Positions 9,993 to 19,100 of a stretch of 64,000 nt of DNA are shown piece after piece (positions within the stretch are counted from its first letter, which is position 1; every line of letters begins with the position of its first letter). The position numbers were made by a program, and so were the translations under genes. The stretch spans positions 186,001-250,000 of the forward strand of contig NZ_QHKM01000002.1 of the NCBI RefSeq assembly GCF_003258365.1, read 5' to 3'. This DNA comes from Hymenobacter edaphi (lineage in GTDB: Bacteria > Bacteroidota > Bacteroidia > Cytophagales > Hymenobacteraceae). The notes below the pieces were generated by a model, which worked only from the letters and a program-made list of their open reading frames with translations, had not been told where the DNA came from and ran no database searches.

Positions 9993-10074
9993 GTTGTCAG
10001 TTGTGAGTTGACAGTTGTCAGGGCAAAGGCCGCTGTCAGAACGGACCAACAGCTGACAACTCGCAACTGACAAC
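9993..10074. repeat. Imperfect inverted repeat (GTTGTCAGTTG type)
   Basis: The arms 9993-10018 and 10048-10074 (GTTGTCAGTTGTGAGTTG and its complement, three mismatches) fill the 92-bp gap between the DoxX-like gene and the ABC permease. It could form a hairpin in RNA, but looks like one of the simple dispersed repeats common in this genome type. Confidence 0.6.
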
Positions 10075-10080
10075 TGACTC

Positions 10081-11142
10081 ATGCTCCTCTTCATCCTGCG
10101 CCGCCTGCTGCACGGCATCCTGATTCTGGCCGGCGTGGCCCTGACGGTGTTTCTGCTGTTTCAGGTGCTGCCCGGCGACCCGGTGGCCCTGCTGGCGGGC
10201 CAGCGCAGCGACGTGGCCACCCGCGCCGCCATTGCCGCCGACCTGGGCCTCGATCAGCCCGTGCCCGTGCAGCTGGCCGGCTACCTCAACGACGTGTCGC
10301 CGGTGGGCGTGCACCCGCGCGACTCGGCCGGCGTGGCCCGCTACGGGGGCGTGACGCTGCTGCCGCTGGGCGGCGAGCGGGCCGTGGTGCTCAAGAAGCC
10401 CTACCTGCGCCGCTCGTTTCAGTCGAATAAGGACGTGCTCGACATTTTGCTCGACCACTTCGACGGCACGCTGTGGCTGGCCCTGGCGGCCATGCTGCTG
10501 GCGGCGGTGCTCGGCATCGGCTTCGGCATCGTGGCGGCGCTGCGGGCCCATACCTGGGTCGACCGCACGCTGCTGACGGTGTCGGTGCTGGGTATTTCGG
10601 TGCCCTCGTTCGTGGCCGCCATCCTCATTGCCATGACCTTCGGCTTCTACTGGAGCCACTGGACGGGCCTGAGCCTGACCGGGCAGCTGTTCGAGACGGA
10701 CCCGTTCACGGCCGAGTCGCACGTGGTGTGGCGCAACCTGCTGCTGCCCGCGCTGGCCCTGGGCGTGCGGCCCCTGGCCGTCATTGTGCAGCTCACGCGC
10801 AGCTCCATGCTCGACGTGCTGTCGCAGGACTTCGTGCGCACGGCGCGGGCCAAGGGCCTCTCGAAGCCGCGCACCGTGTGGCACCACGCCCTGCAGAACG
10901 CCCTGAACCCGGTGGTAACGGCCGTATCGGGCTGGCTGGCCTCGCTGATGGCGGGGGCCTTCTTCATCGAGTACATCTTCAACTGGAAGGGCCTGGGCAC
11001 CGTCACGCTGCGCGCCGTCGAAAACCTGGACTTCCCGGTGGTGATGGGCGCCACGCTGTTCGTGGCCTTCCTCTTCGTGGTCATCAACATCGCCGTCGAC
11101 GTGCTCTACGCCGTGCTCGACCCGCGCGTCAAGCTGAATTAA
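10081..11142 (+). CDS. ABC transporter permease, DppB/OppB family
   Basis: A 353-residue inner-membrane permease of the peptide/nickel type. It starts with the typical LLFILRRLLHGILILAGVALTVFLLFQVLPGDP segment (split here: membrane helix, then LPGDP motif). The BPD_transp_1 core follows with helices from about residue 130, and the EAA-loop equivalent VRTARAKGLSKPRTVWHHALQNALNPVV contacts the ATPase. The C-terminus ends DVLYAVLDPRVKLN, a DppB hallmark. A soluble insert of about 60 residues (70-130) follows helix 1. No ATPase, second permease or binding protein is adjacent, so partners must be encoded elsewhere. Confidence 0.9.
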   Translation: MLLFILRRLLHGILILAGVALTVFLLFQVLPGDPVALLAGQRSDVATRAAIAADLGLDQPVPVQLAGYLNDVSPVGVHPRDSAGVARYGGVTLLPLGGERAVVLKKPYLRRSFQSNKDVLDILLDHFDGTLWLALAAMLLAAVLGIGFGIVAALRAHTWVDRTLLTVSVLGISVPSFVAAILIAMTFGFYWSHWTGLSLTGQLFETDPFTAESHVVWRNLLLPALALGVRPLAVIVQLTRSSMLDVLSQDFVRTARAKGLSKPRTVWHHALQNALNPVVTAVSGWLASLMAGAFFIEYIFNWKGLGTVTLRAVENLDFPVVMGATLFVAFLFVVINIAVDVLYAVLDPRVKLN

Positions 11143-11244
11143 ACGTTACAAATGAAAAATTGAAAATGGCCTTTGCAGCTCGGACGGATGATTCCCAGCC
11201 CAATAACACCAGCTGCTGCCTTCAGGTATTTTTAATTGAGTCCG

Positions 11245-11802
11245 ATGTCCGCCGACCAATTCACAATTCATAATCCAGCATTCAGAATTCACCTCGTGGG
11301 CATGCCGGCGGCGGGCAAAACCACGCTGGGCCGCGGGCTGGCCGTGCGCTTCGAGCTGCCGTTTCGCGACCTGGACGAGGAAATCGTGCGGCGGGAGCAG
11401 CGCAGCGTGGCCGACATCTTCGCGGCCGAGGGCGAGGCGTATTTCCGGCAGGTGGAGGCCGATACGCTGCGGGCGGTGCTGGCCGAGCACCCGCGGCTGG
11501 TGCTGGCCACCGGCGGCGGCACGCCCTGCTTTCACCACAACATGGCCCTGCTCAACCAAACCGGCCTCGCGCTCTGGCTCGACGTGCCGGTGGCCGAGCT
11601 GGCGGCCCGCCTGCAGCACGCCGCCACCACCCGCCCCCTGCTGGCCGCCCTGCCCGACGCGGCGGCCCTGGCCCGGCGGCTGGCGGAAACATTGGCGGCC
11701 CGGCAGGGGTTTTACGGGCAGGCGGCCCTGCGCTGCGCCGGTCCCACCTGCACCGTGGAAGCCGCGTATGCGTTGGTGCAGCGCTACCTCGCCACCAGCT
11801 AA
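11245..11802 (+). CDS. aroK: Shikimate kinase
   Basis: A 185-residue cytoplasmic P-loop kinase that phosphorylates shikimate at O3 in aromatic amino-acid synthesis. Walker A is GMPAAGKTT, the shikimate-binding Asp/Arg region is FRDLDEEIVRREQRSVADIFAAEGEAYFR, and GGGTP is the substrate-binding glycine motif. The ATG at 11245 is used; a TTG lies 9 bp upstream. The first about 15 codons consist of a dispersed repeat-like sequence (11262-11292), so the N-terminus may be non-homologous to relatives. Confidence 0.9.
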   Translation: MSADQFTIHNPAFRIHLVGMPAAGKTTLGRGLAVRFELPFRDLDEEIVRREQRSVADIFAAEGEAYFRQVEADTLRAVLAEHPRLVLATGGGTPCFHHNMALLNQTGLALWLDVPVAELAARLQHAATTRPLLAALPDAAALARRLAETLAARQGFYGQAALRCAGPTCTVEAAYALVQRYLATS

Positions 11803-11839
11803 ACCTTTCGGGGCACGGGCGCGTTTGCGCGGCGGTGGC

Positions 11840-11847
11840 TACTTTTG
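11840..11847 (+). promoter_or_regulatory. Candidate -7 box (TACTTTTG)
   Basis: TACTTTTG is a perfect TAnnTTTG match, 28 bp before the hydroxylase ATG. No clear -33 element is seen at the expected distance. Confidence 0.4.
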
Positions 11848-11875
11848 CCCCTGAACCACACCTTTCTCAATCCAC

Positions 11876-12535
11876 ATGGAACAAAAGGCTGCTCCTGCGT
11901 CGGGCCAACTCCACAAGCCCAAGCACAAAGGTTCGGCGCAATTGTTTGACAACCCTGTGCTGGAGCGTATGACGCACACGCACATCGCCGCGCCCCTGTC
12001 TATTTTCTTCTGCGTTGCCATCGTCAGCCTGTACTACGGCTTGAGCCGCGGGCTGCTGACCGGTTTGTCGGCCTTCGGGCTGTTTCTGGTGGGCTGGTTT
12101 GCCTTCACGCTGGTAGAGTACCTGATGCACCGTTTTCTGTACCACATGAAAACGAACACGCCCGGCAAGGCCAAGTTTCAGTACACCATGCACGGCGTGC
12201 ACCACGAGTATCCCAAGGACAAGACCCGCCTGGCTATGCCGCCCATCCTGACGGTGTTCGTGGCCTCGCTGCTGTTCTTCATCTTCCGCTTCACCTTCGG
12301 CAACGCGGGCTTTGGCATTCTGGCCGGTTTCGTGTTCGGCTACGCCACGTACCTGTTCGTGCACTACGCCATTCACGTGTACAACCCGCCGAAGAACTTC
12401 CTCAAGTTCTGGTGGCACCACCACGCCCAGCACCACTACCGCCAGGATGAGGTAGCGTTCGGCGTGTCGACCACCATCTGGGACCATATCATCGGTACCA
12501 TGCCGGAGGATAAGCGGCAGGAAGCCAAGTCCTAG
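11876..12535 (+). CDS. Fatty acid hydroxylase / sterol desaturase family protein
   Basis: A 219-residue membrane di-iron oxygenase. The four histidine boxes of the superfamily are present: HRFLYH, HGVHHEYP, HYAIH and HHHAQHHYR, set between hydrophobic segments (about 40-80 and 120-165). The pattern resembles fatty acid 2-hydroxylase (FA2H/Scs7) more than sterol desaturase. A role in 2-hydroxylation of sphingolipid or other acyl chains, which Hymenobacter-type bacteria are known to make, is an inference. Monocistronic, followed by a long hairpin. Confidence 0.88.
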   Translation: MEQKAAPASGQLHKPKHKGSAQLFDNPVLERMTHTHIAAPLSIFFCVAIVSLYYGLSRGLLTGLSAFGLFLVGWFAFTLVEYLMHRFLYHMKTNTPGKAKFQYTMHGVHHEYPKDKTRLAMPPILTVFVASLLFFIFRFTFGNAGFGILAGFVFGYATYLFVHYAIHVYNPPKNFLKFWWHHHAQHHYRQDEVAFGVSTTIWDHIIGTMPEDKRQEAKS

Positions 12536-12558
12536 GCTCTGACTAATATCCAGTTTGC

Positions 12559-12606
12559 AGCGGCGCCGGCCGTGTCTGCCCTAGGGCAGATGCGGCCGGC
12601 GCCGCT
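12559..12606 (+). terminator. Long hairpin after the fatty-acid hydroxylase
   Basis: AGCGGCGCCGGCCG pairs with CGGCCGGCGCCGCT, with an inner hairpin TCTGCCC/GGGCAGA. It lies 24 bp after the stop. There is only a weak T run, but the stem is very strong. Confidence 0.7.
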
Positions 12607-12729
12607 GCTTTGTCTGGTTTATATAGTAGGGGGGATATTCATTGGAGGTCAAGTGCAGTGCTTTAATTGGAATAATTATATTTTATTTCCTATTTTGGGA
12701 ACGTAGATGGTATATGAGATGGGTATTTT

Positions 12730-12737
12730 TAAATTTG
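12730..12737 (+). promoter_or_regulatory. Candidate -7 box (TAAATTTG)
   Basis: TAAATTTG in an AT-rich stretch (12,610-12,745) fits TAnnTTTG. It lies 65 bp before the ATG of the secreted protein at 12802. No -33 motif was found at the expected spacing. Confidence 0.4.
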
Positions 12738-12801
12738 TAAACGGTAATCCTTGCTCATGGCGAAGGGCTTGCCTTTACCCATTCATCAGCTTCGTTTGAG
12801 C

Positions 12802-15162
12802 ATGCACCACTTCTACCGTTTGGCTCTGGGAGCCGGCCTGCTGCTACAGGCGCTGACCGTTCGCGGGCAGATTATCCTGAGCAACTTCAATCCCAACACC
12901 CAGGATTTTAACACGCTGACCAGAAGCACGGCCGCCACGCCGCCGGCTTTCACCAACAACGCGACTCTGACGGGCCTGTACCTGGGCTCGAACGTGTACT
13001 TCGTGAATTCGCCTACGTTTCCGCTGCCCAGCGGCTTCTACGACTACAACCCCGATAAGCTGGGAGCCAACGACGGCTCGGTGACGACGGCGCAGTTTTA
13101 CAGCCTGGGCAGCGCCGGCTCCACCGACCGCGCCATTGGCGGGCTGGCCACCGGGCAATCGGGGACGGGCTACGCGGGCCTGCGCTACCGGAACAGCACC
13201 GGCGCCACCATCAAGAACCTGGCCGTGACCTACACGATGGAGCAGTGGTACAACTCCGGCACCATCGACCAGGCCAACTTCGAGGTGCATTACCGCACCG
13301 CCGCCACGTCGGCCTCGGTTTACGACGCGGCGGGCACCTGGGTGGCGGTGCCGCCGCTGAACGTGTTTGCGCCTTCGACTACCAAGCCGATTACCAACCA
13401 GAACGGCAACGTGGCCAGCAACCGGGTGACGCTGTCGTACACCATTCCGAACGTGAACCTGGCCAACGGCGCGGAAATCATGCTGCGCTGGAAATACTCG
13501 CTCAACAACGCCACCAACGGCAACGGGCTGGGCATCGACGACGTGACGGTGACGCCCGAATCGACCATCTTCTACAGCAAGGCCACGGGCAACTACAACG
13601 CCCTGGCCACCTGGGGCCCCAACCCCGACGGCACGGGCACCGCGCCCACCAGCTTCACGACGGCCAACCAGCTGTTCTACGTGCGCGGCGCCGACGTTAC
13701 GGCCGACCGCCTGGGCGGTAGCTGGACGGTGAGCGGCACCAACTCCAAAATCGTGGTGGGCGTGGCCGGCGCCCCGGCCAAGCTGCTGGTAGCCGCCGGG
13801 GCCGACATCAACGGCACGGTGGACGTGACGACCGGCTCCACGCTGCGCATCGAGAAAACCAACTCGGCCACGTTGCGCCTGGGCACCCTCAACGTGGGCA
13901 GCACCGTGGAGTACAGCGGCACCACCGACCACACCGTGCAGGCCCGGCAGTACAGCCGCCTGCGCGTCATCGGCACCGGCGGCAAAAACCTCGGCGGCGA
14001 CGTGACGGTGACCGACACGCTCAGCTTCCGCGGCGGGGCCGACCTGGCGCTGGGCGCCCACAACCTCACGCTGTCGACTTTGGGCGCCATCGTGGGCACC
14101 TCGCCGACCTCGTTCGTGGTGACCAACGGCGCGGGCAAGCTGCGCCTGCCGGTGGCGGGCCTGAGCAACGGCACGAGCACGGCGGTGCTGTTTCCGGTGG
14201 GTACCGCGGCCACGTCGTACTCGCCCGTGAGCATTCAGCAGAACACGGCCCAGAGCCAGGATATCTTCGAAGTGCGCGTCATCAACAACGTATACCGCCA
14301 CTACGACGCCAACGAAAACCCGGTGGGCCTGCCCGTGCAGGGCGAGGTGGTGAAGAAAACCTGGCTGATCGGTAAGGAAACGCCTACCATTCCGAACGTG
14401 GACGTGCAGCTGGCCATGGAGTGGAATACCAGCGACGCCACGGCCGATTTCGTGCCCGCCCAGGCCTTCGTCGACCACTTCACCGGCGGGCAGTGGGACC
14501 GGGTGACCAATCGCCCGGGCGCCACCCAGCCCCGCGTCGGCGCCCACGGCGTGAAGCGCGGCAACATCAGCAGCTTCTCGCCGTTCGGGGTGTCGTCGAG
14601 CGGCGGCGGGGTGCTGCCGGTGGAGCTGCTGCGCTTCGACGCCCAGCGCACCGCGCCTACCGTGACGTGCACCTGGGCCACGGCCACCGAGCAAAACAAC
14701 GCCCGCTTCGTGGTGGAGCGCAGCGTCGATGCGCGCACCTTCGAGGGGCTGGGCACGGTGGCCGGCGCCGGCAACAGCACCCAGCGCCGCGACTACCGCT
14801 TCGTGGATACCCGCCCGGCCCACCAGCTGGCCTACTACCGCCTGCGCCAGATCGATAACGACGGCACCGAAACGCTGTCGGGCGTGGTGGCCGTGGCCGC
14901 GGGGGCCGGCGACAAAGCCGCCGCGCTGAGCATCACGCCCAACCCCGGCACCGGCCTGTTTGAGCTCTGGACCGAGGCCGCCGCGGGCACGCCGCTGCAG
15001 CTGACGGTGCAATCGGTGCTCGGCACGGAGGTGCTGCGCCAGCGCGTGGTGGTAGGCGCCGGGCGCCCGCAGCTCGACCTGCGCCGCCTGCCGGCGGGCG
15101 TGTACTACGTGCGGGTGAGCACGGCCGCCGGCCTGCGCACGGCCCGCGTGGTGAAGCAGTAG
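12802..15162 (+). CDS. Type IX secretion substrate, large surface protein
   Basis: A 786-residue secreted protein. The signal peptide is MHHFYRLALGAGLLLQALTVRGQ; in-frame TTG and ATG codons exist at 12751 and 12757, but the ATG at 12802 puts the signal at the N-terminus. The body is Gly/Thr/Asn rich beta structure: an N-terminal domain common in Bacteroidota secreted proteins, a beta-rich middle (VTTGSTLRIEKTNSATLRLG), a fibronectin-like section (VELLRFDAQRTAPTVTCTW), and a C-terminal type A sorting domain (SITPNPGTGLFELW to PAGVYYVRVSTAAG). It is predicted to be exported and anchored or released by the type IX system. The binding target is unknown. Confidence 0.85.
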   Translation: MHHFYRLALGAGLLLQALTVRGQIILSNFNPNTQDFNTLTRSTAATPPAFTNNATLTGLYLGSNVYFVNSPTFPLPSGFYDYNPDKLGANDGSVTTAQFYSLGSAGSTDRAIGGLATGQSGTGYAGLRYRNSTGATIKNLAVTYTMEQWYNSGTIDQANFEVHYRTAATSASVYDAAGTWVAVPPLNVFAPSTTKPITNQNGNVASNRVTLSYTIPNVNLANGAEIMLRWKYSLNNATNGNGLGIDDVTVTPESTIFYSKATGNYNALATWGPNPDGTGTAPTSFTTANQLFYVRGADVTADRLGGSWTVSGTNSKIVVGVAGAPAKLLVAAGADINGTVDVTTGSTLRIEKTNSATLRLGTLNVGSTVEYSGTTDHTVQARQYSRLRVIGTGGKNLGGDVTVTDTLSFRGGADLALGAHNLTLSTLGAIVGTSPTSFVVTNGAGKLRLPVAGLSNGTSTAVLFPVGTAATSYSPVSIQQNTAQSQDIFEVRVINNVYRHYDANENPVGLPVQGEVVKKTWLIGKETPTIPNVDVQLAMEWNTSDATADFVPAQAFVDHFTGGQWDRVTNRPGATQPRVGAHGVKRGNISSFSPFGVSSSGGGVLPVELLRFDAQRTAPTVTCTWATATEQNNARFVVERSVDARTFEGLGTVAGAGNSTQRRDYRFVDTRPAHQLAYYRLRQIDNDGTETLSGVVAVAAGAGDKAAALSITPNPGTGLFELWTEAAAGTPLQLTVQSVLGTEVLRQRVVVGAGRPQLDLRRLPAGVYYVRVSTAAGLRTARVVKQ

Positions 15163-15176
15163 CGCGGCTGGTAAGG

Positions 15177-15227
15177 CCCCAAGCAAACGGCGCCCGACTC
15201 ACTGAGTCGGGCGCCGTTTGCTTGGGG
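15177..15227. terminator. Perfect 25-bp hairpin, bidirectional
   Basis: The arms 15177-15201 and 15203-15227 (CCCCAAGCAAACGG... and complement) pair perfectly around one base. It lies between convergent genes (+ ending 15162, - ending 15244), so it probably ends both transcripts. Confidence 0.8.
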
Positions 15228-15243
15228 CGGTTAGGGCCGGGGC

Positions 15244-15420
15244 TTAGCCGCGGCGGAAAAAGCGGCTGAACAGCCACAGCAGCAGCACTATCACGACGAT
15301 GACGCCGATAATGCCCGTGTAGGCGCCGGCTTTGAAAATGTCGCCGATAACCTCGCAGCCGGTCAGGGGCAGCAGCAGCACCGCCAGCAGGAGCGGCAGC
15401 CAGGGGAGGGAACGTTTCAT
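15244..15420 (-). CDS. Small membrane lipoprotein, unknown function
   Basis: A 58-residue protein: signal sequence with lipobox LTGC, then VIGDIFKAGAYTGIIG and one membrane helix (VIVVIVLLLWLFSRFF) with a basic end. Similar tiny lipoproteins containing GCEVIGDIFKAG are frequent in Bacteroidota, and I know of no established function. The ATG at 15420 gives a proper signal peptide; a longer in-frame start at 15486 does not. Confidence 0.75.
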   Translation of the reverse strand: MKRSLPWLPLLLAVLLLPLTGCEVIGDIFKAGAYTGIIGVIVVIVLLLWLFSRFFRRG

Positions 15421-15557
15421 GGCAGTAGAGGGAAGAAGGTGCAAAACCGGGCCGCCGCAACCGGGCAGCCAATCTATAGGGGGCATACTGCCGGGCCCGG
15501 CAAAAGGTTGACGCCCGCCGGCCCGCCGCGGGGTGAACTATCAACCCGACTTTCGTG

Positions 15558-15565
15558 TATCTTGG
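15558..15565 (+). promoter_or_regulatory. Candidate -7 box (TATCTTGG)
   Basis: TATCTTGG ends 4 bp before the ATG at 15570, one mismatch from TAnnTTTG. If real, the message is leaderless. Confidence 0.3.
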
Positions 15566-15569
15566 CCAG

Positions 15570-15842
15570 ATGAGTAACGAAGTAGCCAACCTGAGCCTCG
15601 CCGAAGCCACGCGCCACGAGCCCGTGCTGCACTACGCCTACTGCGTGGACGCCGGCAACCGCCCGGCCAACCACGCCGGTGACTGGCCCGAAGAGGGTCG
15701 CGTGTACCCCGTGCGGCTGGTGCCGAGCCGGCTGGAAGGCATGCCCCTGATTCACGTCCTGGGTTTTGAGGGCTCTGCCCCGTACTACAACGCCTTCGGC
15801 CCGCACCGTTTCGAGGTGGTGGCCGAAGTATGGTTAAATTAA
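15570..15842 (+). CDS. Hypothetical protein, 90 residues
   Basis: A small soluble protein with no signal or membrane segment and no recognised family. It has the look of a compact beta domain: RVYPVRLVPSRLEGMPLIHVLGFEG, PHRFEVVAEVWLN. ATG chosen at 15570; a GTG at 15555 would add five residues. Followed by a classical terminator, which supports it as an expressed gene. Confidence 0.7.
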   Translation: MSNEVANLSLAEATRHEPVLHYAYCVDAGNRPANHAGDWPEEGRVYPVRLVPSRLEGMPLIHVLGFEGSAPYYNAFGPHRFEVVAEVWLN

Positions 15843-15890
15843 GATTAAAATCGGTCTGGCTGCTGGCCCAATGCCAGTCCGGCAATCGGT

Positions 15891-15930
15891 AAGCCGGTGC
15901 CCGCTGCGAGGCGGGCACCGGCTTTTTTTT
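15891..15930 (+). terminator. Rho-independent terminator
   Basis: AAGCCGGTGCCCGC / TGCGAG / GCGGGCACCGGCTT followed by T(8): a textbook terminator 48 bp after the small gene. Confidence 0.9.
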
Positions 15931-16174
15931 GTGTTCAGTAGCCAAGACTGGCGCGGGGCGGGGTGTATGGAGGGGTGGAGAGGGCATTCTTCATGCTTTT
16001 TTCATAAGTTGCACTGTCACTACCCAATGCGTCCCGGGCCCACCCCCTGTATCCCCCTTCCGGGCGCGCTGTTTCAGGCTACTTCGGAGACGCAGGGCGT
16101 TAGGCCTGTGGATTTGGATTATTTTGTGGCAATGGGTATGATATTCTTTCTTTTTTCACCCATTCTCACACCTG

Positions 16175-19100
16175 ATGCAAACACTTTTATCAAGCCGTAC
16201 AGCCGTCAGCGGCCGTTGGGCCGCCCTGGCGCGCCCGGCTCGCCGGAGCGGTGCCCTGGGCGCGTTGCTGCTGCTGCTGGGTTCCTCGGCAGCCTGGGCC
16301 CAGACGCCTTTGAGCGGAGCCTACACCATCAACAGTGCCTCCCCGACGGCCGGCACCAACTTCGCCAGTTTTACGGACGCAGCCACCGCGCTGAACACCA
16401 ACGGCGTGAGCGGCCCGGTAACGATTAGCGTCAGCGGCGGGCCTTACACCGAGCAGCTCATGCTCAACGCCCTGACCGGTACCAGCGCCACCAACCGCGT
16501 GACCATCAACGGCAACGGCCGCACGATTCAGTTCGGCTCGAGTGCCAGCGCCCAGCGGGCCGTGGTCACGCTGAACGGGGCCGACTACGTGACCCTCAAC
16601 AACCTGGTGGTGGACGCCACGGTGGGGGGCACCAGCACCAGCACCTACGGCTGGGGCATTCAGGTGATGAACGCGGCCGACAACGACGTTATCAGCAACT
16701 GCACCGTCACGAGCAGCACGTCCTCGACTTCGTCGACCAACTACGTGGGCATCGTGGCCAACAACTCGGCTACCTCGCTGACCACCGGCGGCGCGGCCGG
16801 CAGCAGCCTCGCCCTGACCAACAACACGGTGAAGGGCGGCTACTACGGCATCAAGCTGGTGGGCACGTCGGCGGCCCTGCTGTCGGGCTACCAGATCCAG
16901 GGCAACACCATGCAGGACTTCTACCTGTACGGCATCGACGCCGATTACACCTCCGGGGCCCAGATCATCGGCAACGACGTGAGCCGGCCCACGCGCACCG
17001 TGCTGGCGGCCTTCTACGGCATCTCGCTGGGCACCGGCAACCAGTCGGCTGACATCGAGAAAAACCGCGTGCACAACCCGGCGGGCGGCAACCCCGCTTC
17101 CACCAGCACTGCCTTCGGTATCTACTTCACCACGTGCGACGCCCCGGCGGGCTCGGAAAACGAGGTGGTCAACAACCTGGTGTACGACTTCAACGGGGCC
17201 GGCATCGAGTACGGCATCTACAGCTCCGGCTCGGACAACGTGCGCTACTATAACAACAGCGTGTCGTTGGACAACGCGGCCTCGACCAGCGCCGAAGAAA
17301 GCTACGGCTTCTACCAGACCACCCTGGCTACGGGCGTGGAGCTGCGCAACAACATCTTCGCGGTGCGCCGCGGCGGCTCGGGCCAGCGCTTTGCCATTGT
17401 GTTCAACACGACTACGTCCACCATCAGCTCCAACTACAACGACCTGGTGGTGGGTACGGGCGCCAACTACCTGACCGGCCGCTACGGCACGGCCACGGCC
17501 GGCACCACCTACGCCACCCTGGCCGACTGGAAAACGGCCAACAACAACGCCTATGATCAGAACAGCTTCGCCGTGGCGCCGCAGTTTACCAACGCCACCG
17601 CGGGCAACCTGCAGCCCAGCGCCAGCGGCATCAACAACGTGGCCACCCCGCTCGCGCGGGTGACCGACGACTTCACCGGCGCCGCCCGCAGCACCACGCC
17701 CGACGTGGGGGCCTACGAGTTTACGCCCGGCGCCGACGACGTGGCCGTGGTGGGCCTCACGGCTCCGGCTACGCCGGCTACCCTGGGCGCCAACACGGTG
17801 ACGGTGACGGTGCGCAACAACGGCCTCTCGCCGCTGACGTCGGTGCGCCTGCAGTACGCGCTGAACGGCGGCACGGCCGTGGCGCAGAGCTTTACGGGCC
17901 TGAGCGTGGCGCCCGGCGCCACGCAGGCGCTGTCGTTTACGACGCAGGCCACGCTGCTGGCCGGCGCCAATACCCTGGTCATCACCGCCAGCCTGCCCAA
18001 CGGCAACGCCGACACCAACCCGGCCAACAACACGCTGACGCAGACGGTGTACACCGGCATGTCGGGCACGTTCACCATCAATAAGAACGCGGCCACCGGC
18101 GGCACCAACTTCGCCAGCTTCGCCGACGCGGCCACGGCCCTGAACATGGCCGGCATTTCGGGCTCGGTGCGCATCAACGTGCTCAACGGCCCTTACACCG
18201 AGCAGTTCGTGCTCGGCGAGGTAGCGGGCGTCAGCGCCACCGACACCATCCTGATTGACGGCGGCGCCAACAAGCAGACGCTGAGCTACACCGGCACCTC
18301 GGCCCAGCCGGCGGCCGTGCAGCTCAACGGCACCGACTACGTGACCCTGCGCAACCTGACCATCGACGTGGCGGCCGGCGCCACCTACGGCATCGGCGTG
18401 CACCTGGTGGGCCAGGCCAACCACAACCGCGTGGCCAACTGCGTGGTGCTGGGCACTACCGCCGCCACTTCCTCCACCGCCAACGCCGCCATTGCGGCCA
18501 GCGGCAGCATCACCTCGGGCACTTCGGCCGGCGACGCCAACCACCTGCGCATCGAGAACAACGTGCTCAGCGGCGGCTACCACTGCGTGATTCTGACCGG
18601 CAACGCCACCACCAACAGCGTGGGCGTGCGCGTGACGGGCAACGAAATCCGTGACTTCTACTACTACGGCCTCGACGTGGAGAATGCCGACGGGGCCCGC
18701 CTGATCGGCAACGACATCCACCGCAGCACCCGCGCCACGGTGAGCCTGTTCTACGGCATCTACCAGACCGGCAACACGGCCGCGGCCGTGGAGCGCAACC
18801 GCATTCACTCGCCCTTCGGCGGCAACGCCGCCAGCACGTCGACGGCCTACGGCATCTACTCCACCACCAACGACGCCCCGGTGGGCGCCGAAAACGACGT
18901 GGTGAACAACCTGGTGTACGACTTCAACGGGGCCGGCATCGAGTACGGCATCTACAACTCCGGCTCGGACAACGCCCGGTACTACCACAACATCGTGTCG
19001 CTGAACAACACGGCGGCTACCTCGACCTCGGCCAGCTACGGCTTCTACCAGCTGACGGCCGCCACCGGCATCGAGTTCCTCAACAACATCGTGAGCGTGA

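Noticed and set aside
15244-15420. Annotation of the small lipoprotein as phosphatidate cytidylyltransferase
   Set aside because: At 58 residues with one membrane helix it cannot be that enzyme; this label seems to have spread by annotation transfer.
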